Source of the DNA: Ferruginibacter sp.
Lineage (GTDB): Bacteria; Bacteroidota; Bacteroidia; Chitinophagales; Chitinophagaceae
Assembly (NCBI GenBank): GCA_025362765.1
Contig: JANYFI010000307.1
Coordinates: 1 to 14,594, forward strand
DNA length: 14,594 bases
Reading direction: 5' to 3'
Shown: piece after piece, positions 1 through 6,416 of the stretch
How positions within the stretch are numbered: position 1 is the stretch's first letter
Layout: each line of letters opens with the position of its first letter
Position numbers and translations under genes: made by a program
The notes under the pieces: model-generated
The model's input: the letters and a program-made list of their open reading frames with translations, nothing else
What the model was told of the DNA's origin: nothing
Database searches by the model: none

Positions 1-50
1 TCCATGTAACGGCTCATCCAATATAAACTATCTGCAACTCTACTAAGCAT
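1..50 (-). CDS. alpha-E domain (DUF403) protein, N-terminal fragment
   Basis: Only the first 16 codons and two bases of the next are inside the window; the gene continues past the left edge. Reading the minus strand from the ATG at 50-48 gives MLSRVADSLYWMSRYM, which matches the very conserved start of alpha-E (DUF403) proteins. These all-helical proteins are almost always encoded beside circularly permuted ATP-grasp proteins, and that is the case here: the ATP-grasp gene lies 162 bp upstream on the same strand. The role is not established; comparative genomics has suggested a part in making or ligating small peptides together with the ATP-grasp partner and often a transglutaminase-like protein. 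The call rests on the sequence signature plus the neighbour. The rest of the protein, and whether it is intact, cannot be judged. Confidence 0.85.
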   Translation of the reverse strand, partial: MLSRVADSLYWMSRYM

Positions 51-134
51 AGGCGAAAAGTAAAAGCCCTCTGTATCCGCTGCTGCGGAGGTAAGAAAAC
101 TATTTTTATTTTGGTGATATGATCAAATAAATAA

Positions 135-150
135 GCAAACCCCTTTTTGC
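135..150 (-). terminator. weak hairpin between ATP-grasp and alpha-E genes
   Basis: On the minus strand GCAAA and TTTGC form a 5-bp stem with a 6-nt loop, followed by the T-rich TTATTTATTT. It lies 63 nt after the ATP-grasp stop and 85 nt before the alpha-E start. The stem is short and AT-rich, so it may be only a partial terminator or attenuator, or nothing. A second small hairpin, CCGC-TGCT-GCGG at 77-88, is 27 nt upstream of the alpha-E start. I see no clear TAnnTTTG promoter box in this spacer, so the two genes could still be cotranscribed. Confidence 0.25.
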
Positions 151-212
151 ATATTTAAAAAAAAACAAATTGTTACACAGGTATGGATGCTACTACACAA
201 GTATTCCGCTCT

Positions 213-1661
213 TTATTCTGCCAGCACCCAGGTATCTTTACTGCCGCCACCCTGTGATGAATTTACGACGAGCGATCCTTCTTTTAACGCCACCCTGGTT
301 AAACCACCTGGTACAATATCAATGCCGTCCGGGCCACACAACGCATAAGGCCGCAGATCGATTCTACGTGGCTTTAACTGACCATCCATATAACAGGGCG
401 CCGACGATAAACTAATGATAGGTTGTGCAATAAATTGCCGGGGGTCAAGAAGCACCTCTGCTTTATATTTTATGATTTCTTCATTGGTGGCTGCGCTGCC
501 CATCAGCATACCATAGCCACCGCTTTCGTTGGTTTTTTTAATAACCATTTCGCGGATGTTCTTAAACACATGTTCCCTTTCTTCCTCTTTGCCCAAATGA
601 TAAGTGGGTACATTTTTAAGGATGGGTTCTTCATTGAGATAATATCGTATCATCGCCGGCACAAAAGTATAGATCGCTTTATCGTCTGCCACACCGTTAC
701 CCACTGCATTTACAATAGCTACATTGCCTTTGCGGTAAGCACTCATAATGCCTGCAACTCCCAGGCGGCTGTTGGCATCAAATACCAGCGGATCCAGGAA
801 ATCATCATCCACCCTTCTGTAAATTACATCTACCTTTTGCAAACCAGAAGTGGTTTTCATGTACACTTTATGATTGTCTACCACCAGGTCGCTACCTTGT
901 ACCAACTCCACGCCCATTAATCTTGCCAGGGTGGTATGTTCAAAATAGGCAGAATTATAAATGCCGGGTGTAAGTAATACTACCGTTGGATTTTTTGTTT
1001 GTCCCGGTGCCAGTGAAACCAGGTTTTTGTGTAACAGTGTGGGGTATTCCGTTACGCTGCGCACATTGTTATTGGGCAGCAAATCAGGAAAAAGACGTTT
1101 GGTGATTTCCCTGTTTTCCAGCATATAACTTACGCCGCTGGGTGTACGCAGGTTATCTTCTAAAATATAAAATGACCCATCATTGTTGCGAATCAAATCA
1201 ATTCCCGAAATATGAATGTAAATATCATATGGTACCGGAAAATTATGCATCTCCCGCAGGTAATGTGGGCAACTGTAAATCATATCAGCCGGCATTATAC
1301 CGTCTTTAATAATAAACTGGCTGCTGTAAATATCTTTTAAAAAAAGATTTAAAGCCCGCAACCGCTGCTTGATTCCTTTTTCAATAAAGTCCCATTCAGT
1401 TGCGGTGATAATACGTGGAATAATGTCAAAAGGAAATATCTTTTCTATGCCTTCGCCGCTGCTGTATACGGTAAAAGTAATGCCCTGGCTCATGAACAGC
1501 CTTTTGGCCAGGTCTTCTTTTTTATTGAGTTCATCAACTGATAGTTGCTGCATAAACTCAACCACCTTTTTGTATTGTTCCCTAACCGATGCATTGGAGT
1601 ACATCTCATCCCAGGTGTTGGTATCTACTAAATAAGACTGCAGTAACTCACTTGTTTGCAT
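213..1661 (-). CDS. circularly permuted ATP-grasp type 2 protein (DUF404/DUF407)
   Basis: A 482-residue protein of the circularly permuted ATP-grasp family, full length for the family. Conserved blocks visible in order are EDNLRTPSGVSYML (about residues 167-180), GVADDKAIY (about 321), the glycine-rich KTNESGGYGMLMG (about 374-386, probable ATP-binding loop), RRIDLRPYAL (about 431), PGGLTRVAL (about 450) and the C-terminal NSSQGGGSKDTWVL (about 468-481), the family hallmark. ATP-grasp enzymes join a carboxylate to an amine or thiol through an acyl-phosphate; the substrate of this branch is unknown. No signal peptide or membrane segment is seen, so it is probably cytosolic. It starts at ATG 1661 and is followed on the same strand by the alpha-E gene, its usual partner. 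Fold and family are secure; any peptide-ligase role is inference from genomic context in the literature. Confidence 0.93.
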   Translation of the reverse strand: MQTSELLQSYLVDTNTWDEMYSNASVREQYKKVVEFMQQLSVDELNKKEDLAKRLFMSQGITFTVYSSGEGIEKIFPFDIIPRIITATEWDFIEKGIKQRLRALNLFLKDIYSSQFIIKDGIMPADMIYSCPHYLREMHNFPVPYDIYIHISGIDLIRNNDGSFYILEDNLRTPSGVSYMLENREITKRLFPDLLPNNNVRSVTEYPTLLHKNLVSLAPGQTKNPTVVLLTPGIYNSAYFEHTTLARLMGVELVQGSDLVVDNHKVYMKTTSGLQKVDVIYRRVDDDFLDPLVFDANSRLGVAGIMSAYRKGNVAIVNAVGNGVADDKAIYTFVPAMIRYYLNEEPILKNVPTYHLGKEEEREHVFKNIREMVIKKTNESGGYGMLMGSAATNEEIIKYKAEVLLDPRQFIAQPIISLSSAPCYMDGQLKPRRIDLRPYALCGPDGIDIVPGGLTRVALKEGSLVVNSSQGGGSKDTWVLAE

Positions 1662-1714
1662 AATAAATCGTTTTAGAGATTAGCTGGCATGCAAATCACA
1701 AAACCGATTATATC

Positions 1715-1722
1715 CAAATATA
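1715..1722 (-). promoter_or_regulatory. Bacteroidota-type -7 box for the ATP-grasp gene
   Basis: The minus strand reads TATATTTG, an exact match to TAnnTTTG, 53 nt upstream of the ATP-grasp start. A TTG lies 22 nt further upstream, a loose match to the -33 element. The predicted leader is about 45-50 nt. The box lies just outside the kdsB promoter, which faces the other way. Confidence 0.5.
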
Positions 1723-1739
1723 AGGAAATCAAACCTGTT

Positions 1740-1774
1740 TTTGACAAGGTGCAAAAATTTTCCTTGTAACTTTA
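1740..1774 (+). promoter_or_regulatory. putative kdsB promoter
   Basis: TTTG at 1740-1743 (overlapping TTGACA at 1741-1746) and TAACTTTA at 1767-1774 resemble the Bacteroidota -33 and -7 elements, with a 23-nt gap and one mismatch at the last base of the -7 box. The transcript would begin roughly 5 nt before ATG 1785 or 14 nt before the alternative ATG 1794. It is divergent from, and close to, the ATP-grasp promoter. Confidence 0.5.
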
Positions 1775-1784
1775 TTGCTAATAA

Positions 1785-2537
1785 ATGATACCGATGATAA
1801 AAATTGCCATGATACCGGCCCGTTATGCAGCATCCCGTTTTCCAGCCAAGTTAATGCAGTTACTGGGCGATAAAACAGTCATTCGCCACACATATGATAA
1901 TACCGTTGCAACAGGTTTATTTAATGAAGTGATTGTTGTTACCGATAGTGATATTATTTATAAAGAGATAGTAAATCATGGCGGGAAAGCCATGATGAGC
2001 CGGCGCCAGCATGAAAGTGGCAGCGATAGAATTGCAGAAGCTGTCGCTGAAATAGACGTAGATATCGTGGTAAATGTGCAGGGCGACGAACCTTTTGTAC
2101 AGCAGGAACCGTTGCAAAAACTGCTGCAGGTTTTTGAAGAGGAAGAAGGTAAGGATGTACAGGTTGCTTCGCTAATGCAGGTGTTAACGGAAGCCAACTT
2201 TATTAACGATCCCAACTATGTTAAAGTAATGGTAGATAAAAATATGAATGCATTGATGTTTAGCAGAAGTGTAATTCCCTATCTGCGGGATACAACTGTT
2301 AACCCTGTTTACTATGAACATATAGGCGTGTATGCCTTTCGTAAGCAGGCGTTGATGAACTTTACCAACTGGCCAATTACGCCATTGGAAGCCGCAGAAA
2401 AAATTGAGTGTCTGCGCTACCTGGAGAATGGTGTTACGTTAAAAATGGTGGTGACACAATACATGGGAATTGAGATTGATACACCGGAAGATTTGAAGAG
2501 GGCGGCTAAATTGTTTAAATTATCTGCGGGCCAATAA
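1785..2537 (+). CDS. kdsB: 3-deoxy-manno-octulosonate cytidylyltransferase (CMP-Kdo synthetase)
   Basis: KdsB activates Kdo with CTP to give CMP-Kdo and pyrophosphate, the committed step before Kdo is put on lipid A; it acts in the cytosol. The 250-residue protein has the usual family length. The N-terminal nucleotide-binding stretch IPARYAASRFPAKLM (about residues 10-24) corresponds to the family's IPAR-(Y/L)-x-S-(T/S)-R-(L/F)-P. VNVQGDEPF (about 96-104) carries the metal-binding Asp101, and GIEIDTPEDL (about 228-237) supplies the second conserved Asp232. The start is uncertain: ATG 1785 gives MIPMIKIAMIPAR, while ATG 1794 gives MIKIAMIPAR, which is closer to typical KdsB beginnings. The stop is 30 bp from the stop of the convergent phosphatase gene. 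The gene is isolated from other Kdo genes here. Confidence 0.95.
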   Translation: MIPMIKIAMIPARYAASRFPAKLMQLLGDKTVIRHTYDNTVATGLFNEVIVVTDSDIIYKEIVNHGGKAMMSRRQHESGSDRIAEAVAEIDVDIVVNVQGDEPFVQQEPLQKLLQVFEEEEGKDVQVASLMQVLTEANFINDPNYVKVMVDKNMNALMFSRSVIPYLRDTTVNPVYYEHIGVYAFRKQALMNFTNWPITPLEAAEKIECLRYLENGVTLKMVVTQYMGIEIDTPEDLKRAAKLFKLSAGQ

Positions 2538-2567
2538 AGTGGGGGTTGTAAATCAGTAAAGCTGCTT

Positions 2568-3344
2568 CTACAATTCCTTACCACCAATTATTGCCAGCAT
2601 TTCATCATGTATTTTGCCATTGGTAGCCAGTATATGTGGCTGGTACACCGAATAGTACTTCCCTGCAAAATCAGTAACCTTTCCCCCGGCTTCTTCTACC
2701 ATTAAAAAGCCTGCAGCGCTATCCCATGCCTGTAATTTATGCTCATAAAATCCATCAAACCTTCCACAGGCAACCCAGCACAAATCTATTGCCGCACTGC
2801 CCAAACGCCTAACGGGAACGCCTTTGCGAATTAGTTTTTCAAATACCTGCAATGGCCCATTGGGTGCATCGAGGTAAGTGTAGGGAAAGCCCGTTACCAG
2901 GCAACTGTTTATAACGGCTGTTTTATTGCTTACAGAAATATTTTTATCGTTCAAGGTTGCGCCTTTTCCCTTTTCGGCAATAAAAAATTCCTTCATAATT
3001 GGGTTATATACAGCCCCCATAATTATTTGTCCATTGTGCTCTAAACCAATACTGATACAGCAAAGCGGAATGCCGTTAGCGAAATTAATGGTGCCGTCAA
3101 TGGGATCAATAATCCATTTATAGCTGCTGTCCATAATGATTTCACCCGCTTCTTCACTCAAAATAAAGTGTTCGGGAAAATCATTTTTGATAACTTCAAA
3201 AATCGCTTGTTCAGCAGCATGATCGGCTTCTGTTACCGGGTTATTGATGCCTTCCTTATTGGTAATTTTAAAATCGCCGTTAAAAAAACGTACCAGTTCT
3301 TTTGCGCCTGCTTCAGTTGCTTTTAGTAAAGTATTTTTCATCAT
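2568..3344 (-). CDS. inositol monophosphatase family protein (SuhB/CysQ-like)
   Basis: A 258-residue, metal-dependent sugar or nucleotide phosphatase of the FIG superfamily. The three metal-binding signatures are intact: SEEAGE with Glu64-Glu65, DPIDGTINFANG with Asp80 and Asp83 (family motif DPIDGTxNF), and WDSAAG at 207-212 (family motif WDxAAG). The likely reaction is Mg-dependent hydrolysis of myo-inositol-1-phosphate or a related phosphomonoester; the superfamily also includes PAP phosphatases (CysQ) and fructose-1,6-bisphosphatases, and the substrate cannot be settled from sequence alone. There is no signal peptide. The protein begins with two Met codons (ATG 3344 and ATG 3341). A TAnnTTTG box ends only 4 nt upstream of the first, so the mRNA may be leaderless. 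It is convergent with kdsB and divergent from the glycosyltransferase. Confidence 0.9.
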   Translation of the reverse strand: MMKNTLLKATEAGAKELVRFFNGDFKITNKEGINNPVTEADHAAEQAIFEVIKNDFPEHFILSEEAGEIIMDSSYKWIIDPIDGTINFANGIPLCCISIGLEHNGQIIMGAVYNPIMKEFFIAEKGKGATLNDKNISVSNKTAVINSCLVTGFPYTYLDAPNGPLQVFEKLIRKGVPVRRLGSAAIDLCWVACGRFDGFYEHKLQAWDSAAGFLMVEEAGGKVTDFAGKYYSVYQPHILATNGKIHDEMLAIIGGKEL

Positions 3345-3348
3345 TTGG

Positions 3349-3356
3349 CAAAGGTA
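3349..3356 (-). promoter_or_regulatory. -7 box directly abutting the phosphatase start
   Basis: The minus strand reads TACCTTTG, an exact TAnnTTTG match, then CCAA and the ATG at 3344. With the usual distance from the box to the transcription start, transcription would begin at or within a few bases of the ATG. I see no clear TTTG -33 element. Confidence 0.55.
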
Positions 3357-3390
3357 ACAATAGCCTCCTATATACCGTCGGGGCGTCGGA

Positions 3391-3421
3391 TTTTAAAACA
3401 GTGAATTTCACTCTTTTAAAA
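3391..3421. repeat. 31-nt near-perfect palindrome
   Basis: TTTTAAAA (3391-3398) and TTTTAAAA (3414-3421) flank CA-GTGAA-T-TTCAC-TC. All arms pair except one C/C mismatch (3399/3413), leaving a one-base loop at 3406. It lies between the divergent phosphatase and glycosyltransferase genes, so it is not an end-of-gene terminator for either. Just upstream, CGTCGG occurs twice in direct orientation (3377-3389). It could be an operator, a structured transcript element or part of a small non-autonomous repeat. Confidence 0.55.
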
Positions 3422-3450
3422 AAGTAAGTCAGGCATAGGTACACTCTTTG

Positions 3451-3479
3451 AAAGTCCCCCTTGGGGGATTTAGGGGGCT
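3451..3479. repeat. C/G-rich dispersed intergenic repeat
   Basis: AAAG-TCCCCC-TT-GGGGGA-TTT-AGGGGG-CT. The 14-nt core 3455-3468 is a perfect inverted repeat, and a second G5 block follows at 3473-3477. From memory, this core recurs in the spacers of many Bacteroidota genomes, where it gives spurious translated peptides such as PPKSPKGDF on the minus strand; that recognition is not a database result. It is much more GC-rich than its surroundings. It ends 54 nt before the glycosyltransferase start. Confidence 0.6.
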
Positions 3480-3533
3480 GGATTTTGTATACTCCCATAA
3501 AAAATCTTATTTCGTATATCTAAAGCCGGTGAT

Positions 3534-4751
3534 TTGAAACTTTCCATTATTATAGTCAATTACAATGTTAAATATTTTACGGAGCAATGTTTATACAGTG
3601 TTGAGCGGGCCTGTAACAGTCTGCTGGCGGAAATCATTGTGGTTGATAATTGTTCAACCGATAACAGCAAGATTTATTTGAGTGAGAAGTTTACCAACGT
3701 GCAATTTATCTGGAACAAAGAAAATCTGGGGTTTTCGAAAGCAAATAATATGGGTTTGCAGCAGGCATGTGGGGAATACATTTTATTTTTGAACCCGGAT
3801 ACAATTATTCCTGAAGATTGCCTTGACAAATGCCTGTCGTTTTATTGCAGGCAAAAGGATATTGGGGCATTGGGCATTCGCATGATTGATGGCGCTGGGG
3901 ATTTTTTAAAAGAAAGCAAGCGAAGTTTTCCTTCTATTTCAACGTCATTTTTTAAATTGAGCGGACTTGCGGCAGTTTTCCCCCATTCTGCTATGTTCGC
4001 CCGTTATTATTTAGGGAATTTGCCAGACAATATCAGCCAGCCTGTGCCGGTGTTATCCGGTGCTTTTATGATGGCCGAAACAGCATTGCTTAAAAAAATG
4101 CGGGGCTTTGATGAGGCCTTTTTTATGTATGGGGAAGATATCGACCTAAGTTACCGGATACAAAAGGCAGGATATAAAAATTACTATTTTTCCGAAAGTA
4201 CAATCTTACATTTTAAGGGAAAAAGTACCCAAAAAGCTACCCTTAAATACGTCCGTTTATTTTATGGTGCAATGGTGCTTTTTGTACAAAAGCATTACAG
4301 TTTTTCCAGGGCGTTGCTTTATAGAATTTTCATCCAGTTTGCGCAAGCTGTAAAAGCAATTACCACCTTATTTACTTCTTCAAAACCGATAACAGGTAAT
4401 GCGGCGCAATCCATGGAGGCATTAATGATGGGTTGCCGGAAAGATTGTGACGCCGTGTCGGCTTTATTAGGTAAAACAACTACATCGGTAAAAATTATTC
4501 AAACGCTCTATACAGATCATCCGCAGAACAATCAATCGTTATTTAACCTGCAACAATTGCAGTCAATAATCAACCAGCAGCAAATAGAATCGCTTATTTT
4601 TTGTATCAATGGCTTTACCGCAAAAGAAGCTATCGCTCTTATTCAACATATTCATCCGCAAATCAATTATTTTTTTTGTGATGCGGGTTCTGCCAGCATT
4701 ATTAGCAGTTGCAATAAAAACCAGAAAGGAAATTTGATAGCATTACAATAA
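3534..4751 (+). CDS. glycosyltransferase family 2 with C-terminal Rossmann-like extension
   Basis: The first 240 or so residues are a GT-A fold family 2 glycosyltransferase: the start MKLSIIIVNYNV, then VVDNCSTDNS (nucleotide-sugar binding), ENLGFSKANNMG, the metal-binding region LNPDT (Asp89) and GEDIDLSYR (about 200-208, containing the ED motif seen in rhamnosyltransferase-like members). Such enzymes transfer a sugar to a lipid-linked or polysaccharide acceptor at the inner face of the membrane. Residues about 293-405 are an additional domain with alternating beta/alpha pattern (ALMMGCRKDCDAVSALL, then ESLIFCINGF, then INYFFCDAG) that resembles the nucleotide-binding-like domains of polysaccharide polymerising enzymes. 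The start is TTG at 3534; no upstream in-frame ATG fits, and the family motif begins at once. No clear promoter box was found. The donor sugar and acceptor are unknown. Confidence 0.88.
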   Translation: MKLSIIIVNYNVKYFTEQCLYSVERACNSLLAEIIVVDNCSTDNSKIYLSEKFTNVQFIWNKENLGFSKANNMGLQQACGEYILFLNPDTIIPEDCLDKCLSFYCRQKDIGALGIRMIDGAGDFLKESKRSFPSISTSFFKLSGLAAVFPHSAMFARYYLGNLPDNISQPVPVLSGAFMMAETALLKKMRGFDEAFFMYGEDIDLSYRIQKAGYKNYYFSESTILHFKGKSTQKATLKYVRLFYGAMVLFVQKHYSFSRALLYRIFIQFAQAVKAITTLFTSSKPITGNAAQSMEALMMGCRKDCDAVSALLGKTTTSVKIIQTLYTDHPQNNQSLFNLQQLQSIINQQQIESLIFCINGFTAKEAIALIQHIHPQINYFFCDAGSASIISSCNKNQKGNLIALQ

Positions 4752-4783
4752 TTTTTAGGCACATGCTCTTTTAGGGAACATAA

Positions 4784-4812
4784 TAAAAAAGCCATTCCGA
4801 AAGGAATGGCCT
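4784..4812 (-). terminator. recA rho-independent terminator
   Basis: On the minus strand a perfect 8-bp stem (GCCATTCC and GGAATGGC, + positions 4791-4798 and 4803-4810) with a 4-nt loop is followed by TTTTTTATTA. It lies about 30 nt after the recA stop. Read on the plus strand the hairpin is followed by only CTTATATTTA, so it would be weak for the convergent glycosyltransferase. Confidence 0.85.
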
Positions 4813-4840
4813 TATATTTACTAACCCGGAAAAAAGCGGT

Positions 4841-5848
4841 TTATGTGGCCTGCATTTCTGCAATTTTGGCCCTGATCTTTGCTTCAATTTCTTTTGCCAT
4901 TTCTGGATTATCCATCAATATTTGTTTTACGGAATCTCTTCCCTGGCCTAATTTATTGGTATCATAACTAAACCAGCTACCGCTTTTTTGCACAATGCCC
5001 AGTTCTACACCCATATCAATAATTTCACCGGTTTTTGAAATGCCTTCACCAAAAACAATATCAAACTCGGCTGTTCTAAAAGGCGGTGCTACTTTATTTT
5101 TTACCACTTTCACTTTTACCCTGTTGCCAATGGCTTCGTCACCATCTTTTATTTGCGCCATGCGGCGGATATCTAATCTTACAGAAGCATAAAATTTTAA
5201 TGCATTACCGCCGGTAGTAACTTCTGGGTTGCCAAACATAACACCAATTTTTTCTCTCAACTGGTTTATGAAAATACAGCAGCAGTTTGTTTTGGAAATG
5301 GTGGCAGTTAATTTGCGCAATGCCTGGCTCATTAATCTTGCATGTAAGCCCATTTTGCTGTCGCCCATTTCGCCTTCCAGCTCACTTTTGGGTACAAGCG
5401 CAGCAACGGAATCAATCACCACTACATCTACTGCACCGGATAATATCAAACGGTCTGCAATTTCCAGCGCCTGTTCACCATAGTCCGGCTGAGAGATGAG
5501 TAAGTTGTCAATATCTACTCCCAATTTTTGTGCATAGGCACTATCAAAAGCATGTTCAGCATCAATAAAAGCGCACATGCCCCCTTTTTTCTGAGATTCA
5601 GCAATTACATGTGTTGCAATGGTTGTTTTACCGCTACTTTCTGGTCCGTAAATTTCTATTACCCTTCCTTTTGGCAATCCACCAATACCCAATGCCACAT
5701 CCAGCCCCAACGATCCTGTTGATATTACTTCCTGTTGTACATGGGGTTTATCTCCCATGATCATAACCGATCCCTTACCAAAATCTTTATCGATTTTGTC
5801 CATTGTTAATTTTAGGGCCTTTAATTTTTCTACGTTAGTGTTGCTCAT
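4841..5848 (-). CDS. recA: recombinase RecA
   Basis: RecA polymerises on single-stranded DNA, drives homologous strand exchange and, where LexA exists, activates its self-cleavage. The 335-residue protein has an N-terminal polymerisation helix (about residues 5-32), Walker A GPESSGKT at 68-75, Walker B-type [12 protein letters not shown] (about 139-150), the L1/L2 DNA-binding loop region around [22 protein letters not shown] (split here as [10 protein letters not shown] and [12 protein letters not shown], about 190-211), and a short C-terminal domain. It lacks the long acidic tail of the 353-residue Escherichia coli protein and ends in a charged helix. The start at ATG 5848 gives the expected N-terminus. 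A promoter box lies 60 nt upstream and a strong terminator follows, so it is monocistronic. I recognised no LexA-type box, but TTAGT repeats lie upstream. Confidence 0.98.
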   Translation of the reverse strand: MSNTNVEKLKALKLTMDKIDKDFGKGSVMIMGDKPHVQQEVISTGSLGLDVALGIGGLPKGRVIEIYGPESSGKTTIATHVIAESQKKGGMCAFIDAEHAFDSAYAQKLGVDIDNLLISQPDYGEQALEIADRLILSGAVDVVVIDSVAALVPKSELEGEMGDSKMGLHARLMSQALRKLTATISKTNCCCIFINQLREKIGVMFGNPEVTTGGNALKFYASVRLDIRRMAQIKDGDEAIGNRVKVKVVKNKVAPPFRTAEFDIVFGEGISKTGEIIDMGVELGIVQKSGSWFSYDTNKLGQGRDSVKQILMDNPEMAKEIEAKIRAKIAEMQAT

Positions 5849-5907
5849 TGTGTTGATTTTTTTAAGTGATGTATCTTGTTTTGCGTTTATAAAAATATAA
5901 CAGACTC

Positions 5908-5915
5908 CAAAGATA
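5908..5915 (-). promoter_or_regulatory. -7 box for recA
   Basis: The minus strand reads TATCTTTG, an exact TAnnTTTG match, 59 nt upstream of the recA ATG. The implied leader is about 50-55 nt. No clear TTTG lies at the expected -33 distance, where the sequence is AT-rich. Confidence 0.55.
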
Positions 5916-6021
5916 ATAGGTTTCTTTTATTAACACTAATAAATTTAGTATATTTAGTAAAAAAATTAGTTTTGCTGTTTTTGGACGATGAATTGCACTA
6001 TTAATAGGCGCTTTCGGCGCA

Positions 6022-6054
6022 CAAAAAAACCTGCTCTGACTTCCAGAAACAGGG
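6022..6054 (-). terminator. orphan minus-strand terminator-like hairpin
   Basis: On the minus strand CCTG-TTT-CTG-GAAGT-CAG-AG-CAGG folds into a nested stem (CCTG/CAGG and CTG/CAG with a small internal loop) and runs straight into seven T residues. No minus-strand gene ends here: the next one downstream is recA itself. It could end an unrecognised short RNA made from about 6055-6400, or insulate recA from read-through. The stem is imperfect, so this is tentative. Confidence 0.4.
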
Positions 6055-6216
6055 TGTGTTAGGTACGATAGGTGGTCGTAACAGGCAATCCCGGAAGGGG
6101 GTTAAAAAACGGATGCAAAAACGGGCGAAAAGATGATACCGGGAAAGGAAAAGTTTACTGTTACTATTTCAACTATACAAATAGACGACCAATATTGGAT
6201 AATTCCTATACCCTAA

Positions 6217-6290
6217 AGTGGTAATTTTTCAAGAAAGTGGCGAGTAAATAAAAATGGTCAATTATGTAAATTGTAAAACCGGTGGCCGTT
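6217..6290. repeat. degenerate TGG-containing repeats, possible IS end relic
   Basis: AGTGGTAA (6217), AGTGGCGA (6236), AATGGTCA (6253) and GGTGGCCG (6281) recur within 75 bp, and a fifth similar word, GGTGGTCG, is at 6071. The first three TGG cores are 19 and 17 nt apart. Multiple short repeats of the AGTGGTCA type are, from memory, typical of the ends of IS21-family elements in Bacteroidota. No transposase remnant is visible, and the match may be chance. Confidence 0.25.
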
Positions 6291-6404
6291 TTATACGCTT
6301 ATTTCGCTGCCACACATAATCCTAAACATATTTACGCACAATGAGATATTGGCTATATGCCATAAATATTTCCCCACAGCACCTTATGCCCAAATCGCTA
6401 TTCG

Positions 6405-6413
6405 TAACTTTGC
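6405..6413 (+). promoter_or_regulatory. -7 box directly abutting the uvrD/pcrA start
   Basis: TAACTTTGC is an exact TAnnTTTG match followed by AAC and the ATG at 6417, so 4 nt separate TTTG from the start codon. A transcription start at or next to the A of ATG is expected, giving a leaderless or nearly leaderless mRNA. The geometry is the same as at the phosphatase gene. Confidence 0.6.
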
Positions 6414-6416
6414 AAC

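Larger units (their letters stand above)
5849..6416. other. 568-bp intergenic region between recA and uvrD/pcrA
   Basis: No convincing coding region is visible on either strand. It holds the recA promoter box (5908-5915), an AT-rich tract with several TTAGT/ACTAA copies (5935-5970), a small GCGC hairpin (6008-6020), a terminator-like hairpin facing the minus strand (6022-6054), a possible 6-bp long-range pairing between TCCCGG 6089-6094 and CCGGGA 6139-6144, a set of degenerate TGG-containing repeats (6071-6285) and the uvrD/pcrA promoter (6405-6413). The length, internal pairing and orphan terminator leave room for a small minus-strand RNA or a decayed element. Confidence 0.6.

Noticed and set aside
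423..920. Plus-strand open frame of 165 codons
   Set aside because: It is antisense to the well-conserved ATP-grasp gene and its translation shows no family features.
2538..2567. Terminator between convergent kdsB and the phosphatase gene
   Set aside because: A short AAGC-T-GCTT inverted repeat is present, but there is no T-run on either side.
3313..3498. Minus-strand 61-codon open frame upstream of the phosphatase
   Set aside because: It contains the PPKSPKGDF peptide that comes from the C/G-rich intergenic repeat, and it overlaps the phosphatase start in another frame.
6008..6020. GCGC-TTTCG-GCGC hairpin as a terminator
   Set aside because: Only four base pairs and no T-run on the minus strand after it; on the plus strand it is followed by A residues rather than T.
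5849..6416. tmRNA, 6S RNA or tRNA in the large gap
   Set aside because: No tRNA-like acceptor or CCA end, no tag-peptide frame and no long closing stem of the 6S type could be recognised.
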